DNA of 64,000 nucleotides from Faecalibacter bovis (GTDB lineage Bacteria; Bacteroidota; Bacteroidia; Flavobacteriales; Weeksellaceae): NCBI RefSeq assembly GCF_017948305.1, contig NZ_CP072842.1, positions 1,928,501 to 1,992,500 of the forward strand, read 5' to 3'. Shown piece by piece: positions 37,315 to 47,192 of this stretch (position 1 is its first letter; each line of letters starts with the position of its first letter). The notes under the pieces were generated by a model. It saw only the letters and a program-made list of their open reading frames with translations, ran no database searches and was not told where the DNA came from. The position numbers and the translations under genes were made by a program.

Positions 37315-39081
37315 ATGAACAAACCAATAAGAGTTTTCGACCTTCCATATTTTCAGTTAGAAAAGTACAGAGAAATAGATATTTTTAGTTCTAAAACTGA
37401 TGGTGTTTGGCAAGGAATTAAGACAAAAGACTTTATTCAGCGCGTCAATAACATATCCAAAGGATTATATGCCTCGGGTGTTAGACCTGGAGATAAAGTT
37501 GCAATGATTAGCGAAAATAGATTGGAATGGAATTTAGTTGATTTTGCTATCCAACAATTAGGCGCTGTGGTGGTTGCAGTTTATCCTAATATTTCAGATA
37601 ATGATTACGAATATATTTTCAATCACGCTGAGGTTAAATTATGTTTAGTAAGTTCAGATTTATTGTATCAACGATTACTGAACATTAAAGATAAAATTCC
37701 AACACTTCAAAAAGTTTATACCTTCAATTCATATCCTCATATTCCTCATTGGTTCGAGATGATCAAAGAAGGTTTATATGTTCAAAATGATATTATCAAA
37801 GATTATAAGGCTAATGTAAGCGAAGACGATATTGCTACAATTATTTATACATCTGGTACAACAGGCGATCCGAAAGGAGTAATGTTGTCTCATAAAAATT
37901 TAATATCAGATGTAGTTAGTTCTGAATATTCTTTTCCTATTACAGCTTACGATCGTGCTTTGTCTTTTCTACCTGCTTGTCACGCTTACGAACGTGTTTT
38001 TCAGTATGTATATATTTATATGGGTGTTACCATTTTTTATGCTGAATCCATGGAAGTGATTGGAGAAAATATGAAAGAGGTTAAACCACATATTTTTTCT
38101 GCTGTTCCGCGTGTTTTGGAAAAAGTTTTTGATAAAATTATGGCCACTGGAGAACAATTAACTGGAGTAAAACGTGCATTATTTTTCTGGGCTATAAAAT
38201 TAGGCGAGCAGTACAATGAAGATGAAACAAAATTATCTGCCTGGTATAAATTTCAACTAAAAATTGCCAGAAAACTTATTTTTTCTAAATGGAGAGAAGC
38301 GCTTGGTGGAAACGTGAAAGGAGTTGCATCGGGTAGTGCTACCTTACAAGAACGTTTGCTTAAAATTTATTTAGCTGCTGGTATTCCAATTTGGGAAGGT
38401 TATGGTTTAACAGAAGCTGCACCTTGTGTTTCTGTAAATTGTATAAAGCGTGGGTTAAAAATAGGAACTGTTGGTATTCCATTGATTAATATTGATGTGA
38501 AATTGGCTGATGATGGTGAGATTTTAGTCAAAGGAGATAATGTAATGAAGGGTTATTACAAAAATCCTGAAGCCACAGCAGAAGTCTTAAAAGATGGTTG
38601 GTTACACACTGGTGATATTGGAGTTTTTCAAGGTAAGTTTTTGAAGATTATTGATAGAAAAAAAGAAATGTTCAAAACTTCAGGAGGTAAATACATTGTT
38701 CCCCAGCAAATCGAGAAAAAAATGGTGGAATCTAAGTTTATTGAGCAAGCGATGGTAGTAGGAGAAGGTAAACATTATCCTGCGGCATTAATTGTTTCGA
38801 GTTACACCAACTTATTGGATTGGGCTAAAACTGAAAATCCAGATTTAATTAATTTGCCAAAAGAAGAATTCTTAAATCACGAAAAAATTGTTTCAAAAAT
38901 TCAGAACGAAGTTGATAGTTCAAATAGTCATTTCGGAAACTGGGAAAAAATAAAACAATTTGCAATTCTTCCGAATGAATTTACAGTTGAAACTGGCGAA
39001 TTAACACCAACTTTAAAATTGAAACGAAAAATAATTTCTCAAAAATTTGATTCAGTTATTCAAAAAATATATGCTAAATAA
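37315..39081 (+). CDS. Long-chain acyl-CoA synthetase (paralogue 1 of 4)
   Basis: An AMP-binding (ANL superfamily) enzyme of 588 residues: IIYTSGTTGDPKGVMLSHKN (P-loop), YGLTEAAP, GWLHTGDIG and the hinge IDRKKEMFKTSGGKYIVP. The family activates long-chain fatty acids to acyl-CoA with ATP at the membrane. The frame is open to 37258, but the first 19 residues (hydrophobic, cysteine-containing) have no counterpart in the three paralogues, which all begin at M-N-x-P-x-R-x-F-D-L; the ATG at 37315 is chosen. Its own terminator follows. Confidence 0.9.
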   Translation: MNKPIRVFDLPYFQLEKYREIDIFSSKTDGVWQGIKTKDFIQRVNNISKGLYASGVRPGDKVAMISENRLEWNLVDFAIQQLGAVVVAVYPNISDNDYEYIFNHAEVKLCLVSSDLLYQRLLNIKDKIPTLQKVYTFNSYPHIPHWFEMIKEGLYVQNDIIKDYKANVSEDDIATIIYTSGTTGDPKGVMLSHKNLISDVVSSEYSFPITAYDRALSFLPACHAYERVFQYVYIYMGVTIFYAESMEVIGENMKEVKPHIFSAVPRVLEKVFDKIMATGEQLTGVKRALFFWAIKLGEQYNEDETKLSAWYKFQLKIARKLIFSKWREALGGNVKGVASGSATLQERLLKIYLAAGIPIWEGYGLTEAAPCVSVNCIKRGLKIGTVGIPLINIDVKLADDGEILVKGDNVMKGYYKNPEATAEVLKDGWLHTGDIGVFQGKFLKIIDRKKEMFKTSGGKYIVPQQIEKKMVESKFIEQAMVVGEGKHYPAALIVSSYTNLLDWAKTENPDLINLPKEEFLNHEKIVSKIQNEVDSSNSHFGNWEKIKQFAILPNEFTVETGELTPTLKLKRKIISQKFDSVIQKIYAK

Positions 39082-39086
39082 TTCAG

Positions 39087-39111
39087 AAGCTTCCAATTGG
39101 AAGCTTTTTTT
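39087..39111 (+). terminator. Terminator
   Basis: The perfect palindrome AAGCTTCCAATTGGAAGCTT is followed by a T-run. Confidence 0.85.
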
Positions 39112-39299
39112 ATCTGTCTTATTTAGATAAAATAGTGTTAATATTATTTATTAATATTTCAATAATTGTGGCTAATATTGTGGATTAATTACGCATTTGG
39201 AATAAATAAGTATGAATTTTTAAAAATTTATTATTCTTGCATAGGAAATTTAAATTTTTAATTGATATTTGTTTTTATCATTACAATAAATAAAAAATT

Positions 39300-41066
39300 A
39301 TGAATCAACCTAAACGATTGTTTGATTTACCTTACCGACAATTAGAGTTATTTCCAAACCTAAATATGCTTAATACAAAAGTTAATGGGCAATGGAAAGC
39401 AATTACTTCTAAGCAATTTATCGACATGGTAAATGAAGTCTCAAGAGGTCTTATTGCAATAGGTGTAAAACAAGGTGAGAAAGTTGGTTTAATTTCCGAG
39501 AATCGTTTAGAATGGAATGTTATCGATTTCGCTATTCAACAAGTAGGTGGTGTTGTCGTGGCAATTTATCCAAATATCTCTGATGCTGATTACGAATATA
39601 TTTTTAAAGACGCTAACATCAAAGTTTGTTTGGTTAGCACTGATAATTTATATGATCGTATTAACAATCTAAAATCTAACTTACCTACTTTAGAAAGATT
39701 GTATATGATTAATCCATCTCCAGGTAAAACAAATTGGAATGAATTAATTGATGCAGGAAATACAATCAATCAAACTGAAGTTGAGGTTGCGAAAGATGCA
39801 GTACAAGAAGATGATTTAGTGACATTAATTTACACTTCAGGAACTACAGGTAATCCTAAAGGAGTAATGTTATCGCACAAAAACATTTTAAGTAATTCGA
39901 TGGCTGCTGATCGTCCTACACCAACTAAAGCATACGATAAATCACTTACATTTCTACCAGCTTGTCACGCTTACGAACGAATGATTCAGTATTTATACAT
40001 GTACAAAGGAATGCAAGTATATTATGCCGAATCGATGGAAACTATCGGAGAAAATATGAAAGAAATTCAACCTCATATGATTTCTGCTGTTCCGCGTTTA
40101 TTAGAAAAGGTTTATGAGAAAATCATGGCTAAAGGAAATGAATTATCAGGTATAAAACGTAAATTATTCTTTTGGTCTGTTGAAGTAGGAGAAGCGTATG
40201 ATCCAGATCCAACGAAACGCGATTTCTTTTACGATATTAAATACGCGATTGCACATAAACTAGTTCTTTCGAAATGGAAAAAAGGTTTAGGAGGAAATTT
40301 AGGAGCAGTTTGTTCTGGAAGTGCGGCTCTTAATCAACGGCTGATGCGTTTGTATTTTGCGGCCAAAGTTAATGTCTACGAAGGTTATGGTTTAACTGAA
40401 GCTTCACCTTTAATTTCTGTAAATTCTTATCAAGACGGAGTGCTAATCGGAACTGTTGGACCTGCAATTCCTGGTGTGGAATTTAAATTAGCAAGTGATT
40501 GCGAAATTATGGTAAAAGGTCCAAATGTCATGTTAGGATATTACAATAATCCGGAAGCTACTGCAGAAGTTTTGAAAGATGGTTGGTTATATACAGGTGA
40601 TATCGGAGAAATTATTGATGGTAAGTTTCTAAAAATAGTCGATCGTAAAAAGGAAATGTTTAAAACTTCAGGTGGAAAATATATTGTTCCTACAGCGATT
40701 GAATCAAAAATGGTTGAGTCAGATTTTATCGAGCAAATGATGGTCGTTGGCGAGACTCATAAATTTCCTGCAGCTTTAATTGTTCCTTCTTATCAAAATT
40801 TAATGGATTGGGCAAAAGCAAATGCGAAAGACTTATTATCATTATCAAAAGATGAATTCTTAAAATCTGAAACTGTTTATAACAAAATTATGTCAGAAGT
40901 TGAGAAAGGAAATATCCATTTTGGGAATTGGGAAAAGATTAAAAAATTCGCAATTATTCCTAACGAATTTACGATTGATGGAGGAGAATTAACGCCAACA
41001 TTAAAACTAAAACGTAAAGTAATTGCTGCAAAATATAAGAATGAGATAGAGATGATCTATCAATAA
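39300..41066 (+). CDS. Long-chain acyl-CoA synthetase (paralogue 2 of 4)
   Basis: A 588-residue paralogue that starts MNQPKRLFDLPYRQLEL and has LIYTSGTTGNPKGVMLSHKN, YGLTEASP, GWLYTGDIG and VDRKKEMFKTSGGKYIVP. By eye it is closest to paralogue 1 in the C-terminal domain. It is transcribed alone: 218 bases separate it from the first copy, with a terminator, and a weaker hairpin follows it. The copies may differ in fatty-acid chain preference or expression. Confidence 0.9.
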   Translation: MNQPKRLFDLPYRQLELFPNLNMLNTKVNGQWKAITSKQFIDMVNEVSRGLIAIGVKQGEKVGLISENRLEWNVIDFAIQQVGGVVVAIYPNISDADYEYIFKDANIKVCLVSTDNLYDRINNLKSNLPTLERLYMINPSPGKTNWNELIDAGNTINQTEVEVAKDAVQEDDLVTLIYTSGTTGNPKGVMLSHKNILSNSMAADRPTPTKAYDKSLTFLPACHAYERMIQYLYMYKGMQVYYAESMETIGENMKEIQPHMISAVPRLLEKVYEKIMAKGNELSGIKRKLFFWSVEVGEAYDPDPTKRDFFYDIKYAIAHKLVLSKWKKGLGGNLGAVCSGSAALNQRLMRLYFAAKVNVYEGYGLTEASPLISVNSYQDGVLIGTVGPAIPGVEFKLASDCEIMVKGPNVMLGYYNNPEATAEVLKDGWLYTGDIGEIIDGKFLKIVDRKKEMFKTSGGKYIVPTAIESKMVESDFIEQMMVVGETHKFPAALIVPSYQNLMDWAKANAKDLLSLSKDEFLKSETVYNKIMSEVEKGNIHFGNWEKIKKFAIIPNEFTIDGGELTPTLKLKRKVIAAKYKNEIEMIYQ

Positions 41067-41084
41067 TTAAAACATTTAGTTTAT

Positions 41085-41123
41085 AAAAAAGTGGTTTGAA
41101 TATAGTTTCGAATCACTTTTTTT
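41085..41123 (+). terminator. Imperfect terminator
   Basis: AAAAAAGTGGTTTGAA pairs imperfectly with TTCGAATCACTTTTTT; a T-run follows. Confidence 0.65.
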
Positions 41124-41230
41124 ATCTAATCAATTTTCGATATTCATCATTTTTAATACTAATTATTCAGATTTATTTTATATCTTACTTAATTACAATC
41201 GATTAGTTGTGTTGATGTAACGAAATCTTG

Positions 41231-41280
41231 TAAAAGTTTATTATTGTGAAAAAATATCACGAAATTTGCAAACATTTTTG
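41231..41280 (+). promoter_or_regulatory. Leader block conserved between paralogues 3 and 4
   Basis: The stretch AAAGTTTATTATTGTG, then AAAAATATCACGAAATTTGC, recurs upstream of the fourth synthetase gene at 43221-43260 with few changes. It probably carries the promoter and perhaps a shared operator. It does not fit the usual TTTG-N19-TAnnTTTG spacing. Confidence 0.5.
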
Positions 41281-41295
41281 GAAAAAATATAATTG

Positions 41296-43071
41296 ATGAA
41301 TAATCCGACAAGAATATTTGATTTAGCATACCGTCAAGCTGAATTATGGCCTGACAATAATATGTTTGCTACTAAAATAGATGGTGAATGGAAATTTACA
41401 AAACCTTCTGAGTTTATTGAACAAACCAAAGCTATTTCAAAAGGGCTTTTGGCATTAGGTATAAAACCTGGTGATAAAGTTGGATTAGTTTGTGAAAGCC
41501 GTTACGAATGGCATGTTATCGATTTTGCTATTCAGCAAATTGGAGCTGTTGTAGTGGCAGTTTATCCAAATATAACAGATGCTGAATATCAATTTATTTT
41601 TAACGATGCTGAAATTAGTCTATGTATCGTTAGCAATAAAAATTTATATAATCGTATTAGTAAATTAATGGACTCAATGTTCAATTTACAATACATTTTT
41701 GCGATCAACGAATTTCCTGATTCTAGAAATTGGACTGAATTAATAAAAATTGGTCAAGATATTTCAGATGAATATGTTTCTAATTTAAGTCAAGCTGTTC
41801 GTCCTACTGATTTAGCTACTTTAATTTATACTTCAGGAACTTCAGGGCGTCCTAAAGGAGTTATGTTGTCGCACAACAACATGGTTTCTAATTTCAAGGC
41901 TTCTAATGAATTGTTAGTTTTAGAACCTGGAACAAGAGGATTAACTTTTTTACCTCCTTGTCATGCTTACGAACGTACTGTAATTTACTGTTATTTAAAC
42001 TTAGGTATCAATGTTTATTTTGCTGAAGGTTTAGAAAAAATTGGTGAAAACATCAGTGAAGTGAAACCGCATATTATGACGGCCGTTCCTCGTTTGATGG
42101 AAAAAGTGTACGAAAAAATTATAAAAACAGGAAGTACTTTAACTGGTACTAAACGTAAGATTTTTGATTGGGCTGTTGAGGTTGCTGCAGAATATGAGCC
42201 AGATGCATCAAAACGTTCATTGGCATATAACATGAAGTTGGCGGTTGCTCGTAAATTAGTTTTAAATAAATTTTACGAAGCATTAGGTGGTAATTTCAAA
42301 AATATCATTTCAGGAAGTGCGTCTTTACAGGGTCGTATTGCTCGTGTATTTATGGCGTCAGGATTACCTTTTTATGAAGGTTACGGAATGACAGAAACTT
42401 CTCCATTAATTACAGTTAATAATCCTTATCGTTTAGGGGTGCGTATCGGTACAGTTGGTTCGCCAATTTCTGGTGTTGAGGTTAAGTTGGCTGAAGATGG
42501 AGAAATTTTAGTAAAAGGTCCAAACGTAATGATGGGATATTACAAAAATCCAGAAGCAACTGCTGAAGTTATTATTGATGGATGGTTACATACAGGTGAT
42601 ATTGGAACTTGGATTGAAGGTGAAGGGAAATTCTTAAAAATTATCGATCGTAAGAAAGAAATGTTTAAAATTTCTGGTGGGAAATATGTTGTTCCTGCAC
42701 CGATTGAAAATAAATTAACTGAATCTAATTTCATTGATCAAGCAATGGTTGTGGGTGATGGTGAAAAATTTCCATCAGCTTTAATTGTTCCAAATTTTGC
42801 AAATTTAAAAGAGTGGGCAGAAGTTGCTGCTCCAGAAATTGCGAAATTACCAAAGATTGAATTTTACAAGCAATCTGAGGTTCAAAAGAAAATTAATCAA
42901 GAAATTAGACAAGCAAACCAATTTTTTGGAAATTGGGAACAGTTAAAAAAATGTGTTATCATTTCTGATGAGTTTACAATCGAAGGAGGTGAATTAACAC
43001 CAACTTTAAAGAAAAAAAGAAAAGTAATTGCTGAAAAATATAAAACTGAAATAGAGAATATTTTCAAATAA
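41296..43071 (+). CDS. Long-chain acyl-CoA synthetase (paralogue 3 of 4)
   Basis: A 591-residue paralogue starting MNNPTRIFDLAYRQAEL. P-loop LIYTSGTSGRPKGVMLSHNN (Ser for Thr at one place), YGMTETSP, GWLHTGDIG and IDRKKEMFKISGGKYVVP. The TTG one codon upstream is a less likely start. It is clearly the sister of paralogue 4: long identical runs such as KRKIFDWAVEVAAEYEPDAS are shared, so this pair comes from a recent duplication. A terminator follows. Confidence 0.9.
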   Translation: MNNPTRIFDLAYRQAELWPDNNMFATKIDGEWKFTKPSEFIEQTKAISKGLLALGIKPGDKVGLVCESRYEWHVIDFAIQQIGAVVVAVYPNITDAEYQFIFNDAEISLCIVSNKNLYNRISKLMDSMFNLQYIFAINEFPDSRNWTELIKIGQDISDEYVSNLSQAVRPTDLATLIYTSGTSGRPKGVMLSHNNMVSNFKASNELLVLEPGTRGLTFLPPCHAYERTVIYCYLNLGINVYFAEGLEKIGENISEVKPHIMTAVPRLMEKVYEKIIKTGSTLTGTKRKIFDWAVEVAAEYEPDASKRSLAYNMKLAVARKLVLNKFYEALGGNFKNIISGSASLQGRIARVFMASGLPFYEGYGMTETSPLITVNNPYRLGVRIGTVGSPISGVEVKLAEDGEILVKGPNVMMGYYKNPEATAEVIIDGWLHTGDIGTWIEGEGKFLKIIDRKKEMFKISGGKYVVPAPIENKLTESNFIDQAMVVGDGEKFPSALIVPNFANLKEWAEVAAPEIAKLPKIEFYKQSEVQKKINQEIRQANQFFGNWEQLKKCVIISDEFTIEGGELTPTLKKKRKVIAEKYKTEIENIFK

Positions 43072-43078
43072 AATTTAT

Positions 43079-43107
43079 AAAAGACCATTTTTTAATGGTC
43101 TTTTTTT
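43079..43107 (+). terminator. Terminator
   Basis: The stem AAAAGACCATT / AATGGTCTTTT with loop TTTT is followed by a T-run. Confidence 0.85.
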
Positions 43108-43220
43108 ATGTCTTTTAAAAGAATTATTTGCAAAGTATTTAGTCAATAATCAATTATAATACAAATATTTAAAAAGAGATTAAGTCACTGTATTTTACCC
43201 ATTTTTAATCAAAATGATTG

Positions 43221-43260
43221 TGAAAGTTTAATATTATGGAAAAATATTACGAGATTTGCC
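43221..43260 (+). promoter_or_regulatory. Leader block conserved between paralogues 3 and 4 (second copy)
   Basis: AAAGTTTAATATTATGG then AAAAATATTACGAGATTTGC aligns with the block at 41231-41280. It shows that the duplication included the promoter region, or that both promoters are kept alike by one regulator. Confidence 0.5.
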
Positions 43261-43297
43261 TGCATTTTATATAGTGGAAAAATATAAATAATACGAG

Positions 43298-45070
43298 ATG
43301 AATAATCCTACGAGAATATTTGATTTAGCATATCGTCAGGCTGAATTATGGCCTAATCATGATATGTTTGCATCAAAAATTGATGGTGAATGGAAGTTTA
43401 CTAAAACAAATGAATATATAGAACAAACGAGAAAACTGTCTAAAGGTTTATTAGCATTAGGTGTTAAACCAGGAGATAGAGTAGGTTTAATTTGTGAAAG
43501 TAGATACGAGTGGCATGTTATTGATTTTGCTATTCAACAAATTGGAGGAGTTGTTGTAGCAATTTATCCAAATATTACAGATGCTGAATATCAGTTTATT
43601 TTTAATGATGCAGAAATTGAATTGTGTATCGTTAGTAATAAAAATTTATATACAAGAATCAACGGAATGGTTGATTCAATTTTTAGTTTACGCCATGTTT
43701 TTGCTATTAATGAATTTCCAGATTCTAGAAACTGGTCTGAATTATTTCAGATTGGACAAGATACTCCAGAGTCTGTTATCGATACATTAAGCGCAGCTAT
43801 AAAGGAAACAGATTTAGCGACTTTAATTTATACTTCTGGTACAACAGGGAAACCAAAAGGTGTGATGTTATCGCACAAAAATATGGTATCTAATTTTTTA
43901 GCGGCTCGTGAAGTTACTAAACTGGTTCAAGGCGACGCACGTGGATTAACTTTTTTACCTCCGTGTCATGCTTACGAGCGTATGGTTATCTATACTTATT
44001 TACACATTGGTATCAGCGTATATTTTGCGGAAGGATTAGAAAAAATTGGTGATAACATCAGTGAAGTTAAGCCACATATCATGACTTCGGTTCCACGTTT
44101 GATGGAAAAAGTGTACGAAAAAATCATGAAAACGGGAAGTAATTTAACAGGTACTAAACGTAAGATTTTTGATTGGGCTGTGGAAGTTGCTGCAGAATAT
44201 GAGCCAGACGCTTCTAAAAGATCATTAGCTTATAATATGAAGTTAGCAGTTGCTCGTAAATTAGTTTTAAATAAATTTTACGATGCTTTAGGTGGTAATT
44301 TTGAAAGTATTATTTCAGGTTCTGCTTCATTACAAGGTCGTATTGCTCGTGTATTTTTAGCTGCTGGTTTACCTTTCTTCGAAGGGTATGGAATGACTGA
44401 AGCATCACCATTAATATCTGTAAATAATCCTAACAAATTAGGTTTAAGAATCGGAACTGTTGGTTCAGCTGTTTTAGATGTAGAAATCAAAATTGCGGAG
44501 GATGGAGAGATTTTAGTAAAAGGACCAAATGTGATGATGGGTTACTACAAAAATCAAGAAGCGACAGACGAAGTTTTAAAATATGGTTGGTTACATACTG
44601 GAGATATTGGGGTTTGGGAAGAAAAGCACTTCTTAAAAATTATCGACCGTAAGAAAGAAATGTTCAAAATTTCGGGTGGAAAATATGTTGTTCCAGCTCC
44701 GATTGAAAATAAATTAACAGAATCTAAATTCATCGAACAAGCGATGGTTGTGGGTGATGGAGAAAAATTTCCTTCAGCTTTAATTGTTCCGAATTATGTA
44801 AGTTTAAAAGAATGGGCTCAGGATGCGTCTCCAGAAATTGTTTCTTTATCGAAAACTGAGTTTTTAAAACATGCAGAAATTCAAAAGAAAATCAATCAAG
44901 AGGTTCGTAATGCAAACAAGTTCTTTGGAAACTGGGAACAATTAAAAAAATGTGTAATTATTCCGAATGAATTCACGATTGAAAATGGCGAATTAACACC
45001 AACGTTAAAGAAAAAACGTAAAGTAATCGCTGAAAATTATAAAACTGAAATTGAAAATATTTTTAAATAA
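43298..45070 (+). CDS. Long-chain acyl-CoA synthetase (paralogue 4 of 4)
   Basis: A 590-residue paralogue, MNNPTRIFDLAYRQAEL at the start, LIYTSGTTGKPKGVMLSHKN, YGMTEASP and IDRKKEMFKISGGKYVVP. Near-identical to paralogue 3 over most of its length, with differences gathered around residues 110-160 and 380-440. It closes the tandem series and ends with a strong hairpin terminator. Each of the four genes has its own terminator, so expression can be set separately. Confidence 0.9.
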   Translation: MNNPTRIFDLAYRQAELWPNHDMFASKIDGEWKFTKTNEYIEQTRKLSKGLLALGVKPGDRVGLICESRYEWHVIDFAIQQIGGVVVAIYPNITDAEYQFIFNDAEIELCIVSNKNLYTRINGMVDSIFSLRHVFAINEFPDSRNWSELFQIGQDTPESVIDTLSAAIKETDLATLIYTSGTTGKPKGVMLSHKNMVSNFLAAREVTKLVQGDARGLTFLPPCHAYERMVIYTYLHIGISVYFAEGLEKIGDNISEVKPHIMTSVPRLMEKVYEKIMKTGSNLTGTKRKIFDWAVEVAAEYEPDASKRSLAYNMKLAVARKLVLNKFYDALGGNFESIISGSASLQGRIARVFLAAGLPFFEGYGMTEASPLISVNNPNKLGLRIGTVGSAVLDVEIKIAEDGEILVKGPNVMMGYYKNQEATDEVLKYGWLHTGDIGVWEEKHFLKIIDRKKEMFKISGGKYVVPAPIENKLTESKFIEQAMVVGDGEKFPSALIVPNYVSLKEWAQDASPEIVSLSKTEFLKHAEIQKKINQEVRNANKFFGNWEQLKKCVIIPNEFTIENGELTPTLKKKRKVIAENYKTEIENIFK

Positions 45071-45072
45071 AG

Positions 45073-45097
45073 AAGCCCACATTTTGTGGGCTTTTTT
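45073..45097. terminator. Bidirectional terminator
   Basis: The stem AAGCCCACA / TGTGGGCTT with loop TTT and a T-run lies between convergent genes. Confidence 0.87.
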
Positions 45098-45127
45098 ATT
45101 TGATATTTTAAACTGAATTATAATAGC

Positions 45128-45574
45128 TTATTGAGCTAATTCTTTTACTTGAGATTGAAGCTTAATTAATCTTGAAATTTGTTCATCAGTCAAATTATTT
45201 TCTTCTTTTGCTTGTTGAATCATTTCTTTTAATTCTTTTGCTTTATCCAATTTTGTAGCATATTCTAAAAGTAATGTAGGATCTCCACTTTCAGCTATTT
45301 CAGCTAATTTTGAATACTCATTAATGTATGATTCATATTCATTTAGTAATTGATCAACATCTTCATTTCCATTAGTAGAAATTTCTTCTGAAGATTCATT
45401 TTCATTATTATTTTCTTCAGAATTTTCTTTTTCAGACTCTCCTGAGATTTCATTTACTGTATTTAAAATTGATGCGACATCTCCAATCAACTCAGTCGAT
45501 TCTTTTTCATTCGAGCAAGATGTAAAAGTAATCAGCACGAATAATGAAGATATAAAAGTCGTTTTTATTTTCAT
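45128..45574 (-). CDS. Hypothetical lipoprotein with acidic linker and coiled coil
   Basis: A 148-residue protein (lipobox FTSC, residues 17-20). Residues about 45-75 are almost all E, N and S (EKENSEENNNENESSEE), and the rest is a predicted coiled coil (LLEYATKLDKAKELKEMIQQ). Relatives in this group are known only as hypothetical proteins. The acidic low-complexity part resembles surface-exposed linkers. Confidence 0.7.
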   Translation of the reverse strand: MKIKTTFISSLFVLITFTSCSNEKESTELIGDVASILNTVNEISGESEKENSEENNNENESSEEISTNGNEDVDQLLNEYESYINEYSKLAEIAESGDPTLLLEYATKLDKAKELKEMIQQAKEENNLTDEQISRLIKLQSQVKELAQ

Positions 45575-45743
45575 AATTGTTTATGTATTTAACAAACTTC
45601 CAAATGTATCAATACCTAATTATAAAATGTGAGTATTTTAAAGATTTAACTAATATTTAATCTAACTCGTCAATTCATTCCGCATGATAATAATTTGAAC
45701 CAAGAGTTCAAAATCTAAACATCAACCTTGTTTTATAATTGCT

Positions 45744-45790
45744 TATATTTGCAGTAGCGTTCAGGACAACTGAGCGTTTTGTATTTTTTG
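45744..45790 (+). promoter_or_regulatory. Promoter box followed by an attenuator-like hairpin
   Basis: TATATTTG (45744-45751) is an exact -7 box. Seven bases further begins a hairpin, CGTTCAG-gacaa-CTGAGCG (45758-45776, one G-U pair), followed by TTTTGTATTTTTTG. Transcription starting from this box would meet a terminator-like hairpin almost at once, about 90 bases before the helicase gene. This fits an attenuated leader or a short RNA. The -33 element is not at the standard spacing. Confidence 0.45.
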
Positions 45791-45868
45791 ATAATTGACC
45801 AATAGTTCATAATTATTGTAAATCGTAATTATATTAAAAATACAATTAATGCAAATACTTAATAATTA

Positions 45869-47176
45869 ATGCAATTCCAAGAAATATATAAAAATTTAGG
45901 CATCGAGGACATGAACGCGATGCAGCGTAATGCTTTCGAATTTTCGGGAGATAATCAAGATATTATTTTATTATCACCAACAGGTTCTGGTAAAACATTA
46001 GGTTTCTTATTTCCAGTTTTAAGAGATTTAGATCCGAATGTAAAAGGTGTTCAAACGTTGATTATGGTTCCGGCTCGTGAGTTAGCTTTACAAATTGAAG
46101 AAGTTTTCAAATCAATGAAAACAGGTTTTAAAGTAACATGTTGTTATGGAGGTCATAATACGAAGATTGAACAAAATAATTTATTAGAAGCGCCTGCTGT
46201 TTTAGTTGGTACGCCTGGTAGAATTGCATATCATTTACGCAACGAAAATTTTGATCCAACTACAATTAAAACTTTAGTTTTAGATGAGTTTGATAAAGCA
46301 TTAGAATTTGGATTTCAATCTGATATGTCATCAATCATTTTTGAGATGAAGAATTTGCAACATCGCATTTTAACTTCAGCTACTGAAATGAAAGATATTC
46401 CTGATTTTGCAGGGTTAGAAAATCATAAAGTAATTAATTTCTTAAAGAATAAAGAAGTTAAACCTAATTTGAAGATGAAACAGATTAACACAATTTCTGA
46501 AGAGAAATTAGATTCATTATTCAAATTGATTTGTAAGTTAGGTAACCAACGAATGTTGATTTTCTGTAATCACCGTGATGCAGTAACACGTATCAGCGAT
46601 TTATTACGAGAAATGGGAATTGCTCGTGAAAGTTTTCATGGTGGAATGGAACAAGATGAGCGTGAACGTGCGTTATTAAAATTTAGAAATGATTCGGTTC
46701 GTGTTTTAATTACGACAGATTTAGCTGCGCGTGGATTAGATATTCCAGAAGTTGATACAATTATCCATTACCAATTGCCACCAAAAGAAGATGCTTTTAT
46801 TCACCGTAACGGTCGTACAGCTCGTATGAAAGCGAAAGGGACAGTTTATTTGGTAATTAGTAACGAAGAAAATTTTCCTTTTGTAGATAAGAAATTAGAA
46901 GTTGAAGATATTTCGGGCGAATATCCAATTCCGGCTCGTACGCCTTATCAAACCATTTATATTTCTGCAGGTAAAAAAGACAAAGTCAATAAAGTAGATA
47001 TTGTTGGATTTTTGTTCAAAAAAGGAGAATTAGATAAGAATGATGTTGGTATTATTGAGGTAAAAGATACAACTTCTTATGTTGCGATTAATCGTAAAAA
47101 AGTTCCTGAGTTATTGAAGAAATTGAATGGACAAAAAGTGAAGAACAAGAAGGTAAAAATGCAAATTGCTTACTAA
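45869..47176 (+). CDS. DEAD-box RNA helicase (DEFD variant)
   Basis: A 435-residue helicase with motif I SPTGSGKT, Ia PARELALQIE, Ib GTPGRI, motif II as DEFD instead of DEAD, motif III TSAT, then ITTDLAARGLDIPEV and HRNGRTAR. The two RecA-like domains are complete, and the C-terminal tail (about 80 residues) is basic (NGQKVKNKKVKMQ) and probably binds RNA. It remodels RNA, perhaps ribosome or cold-shock related. Its long leader carries a possible attenuator. Confidence 0.92.
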   Translation: MQFQEIYKNLGIEDMNAMQRNAFEFSGDNQDIILLSPTGSGKTLGFLFPVLRDLDPNVKGVQTLIMVPARELALQIEEVFKSMKTGFKVTCCYGGHNTKIEQNNLLEAPAVLVGTPGRIAYHLRNENFDPTTIKTLVLDEFDKALEFGFQSDMSSIIFEMKNLQHRILTSATEMKDIPDFAGLENHKVINFLKNKEVKPNLKMKQINTISEEKLDSLFKLICKLGNQRMLIFCNHRDAVTRISDLLREMGIARESFHGGMEQDERERALLKFRNDSVRVLITTDLAARGLDIPEVDTIIHYQLPPKEDAFIHRNGRTARMKAKGTVYLVISNEENFPFVDKKLEVEDISGEYPIPARTPYQTIYISAGKKDKVNKVDIVGFLFKKGELDKNDVGIIEVKDTTSYVAINRKKVPELLKKLNGQKVKNKKVKMQIAY

Positions 47177-47192
47177 ATAAAATAAGAAAACT

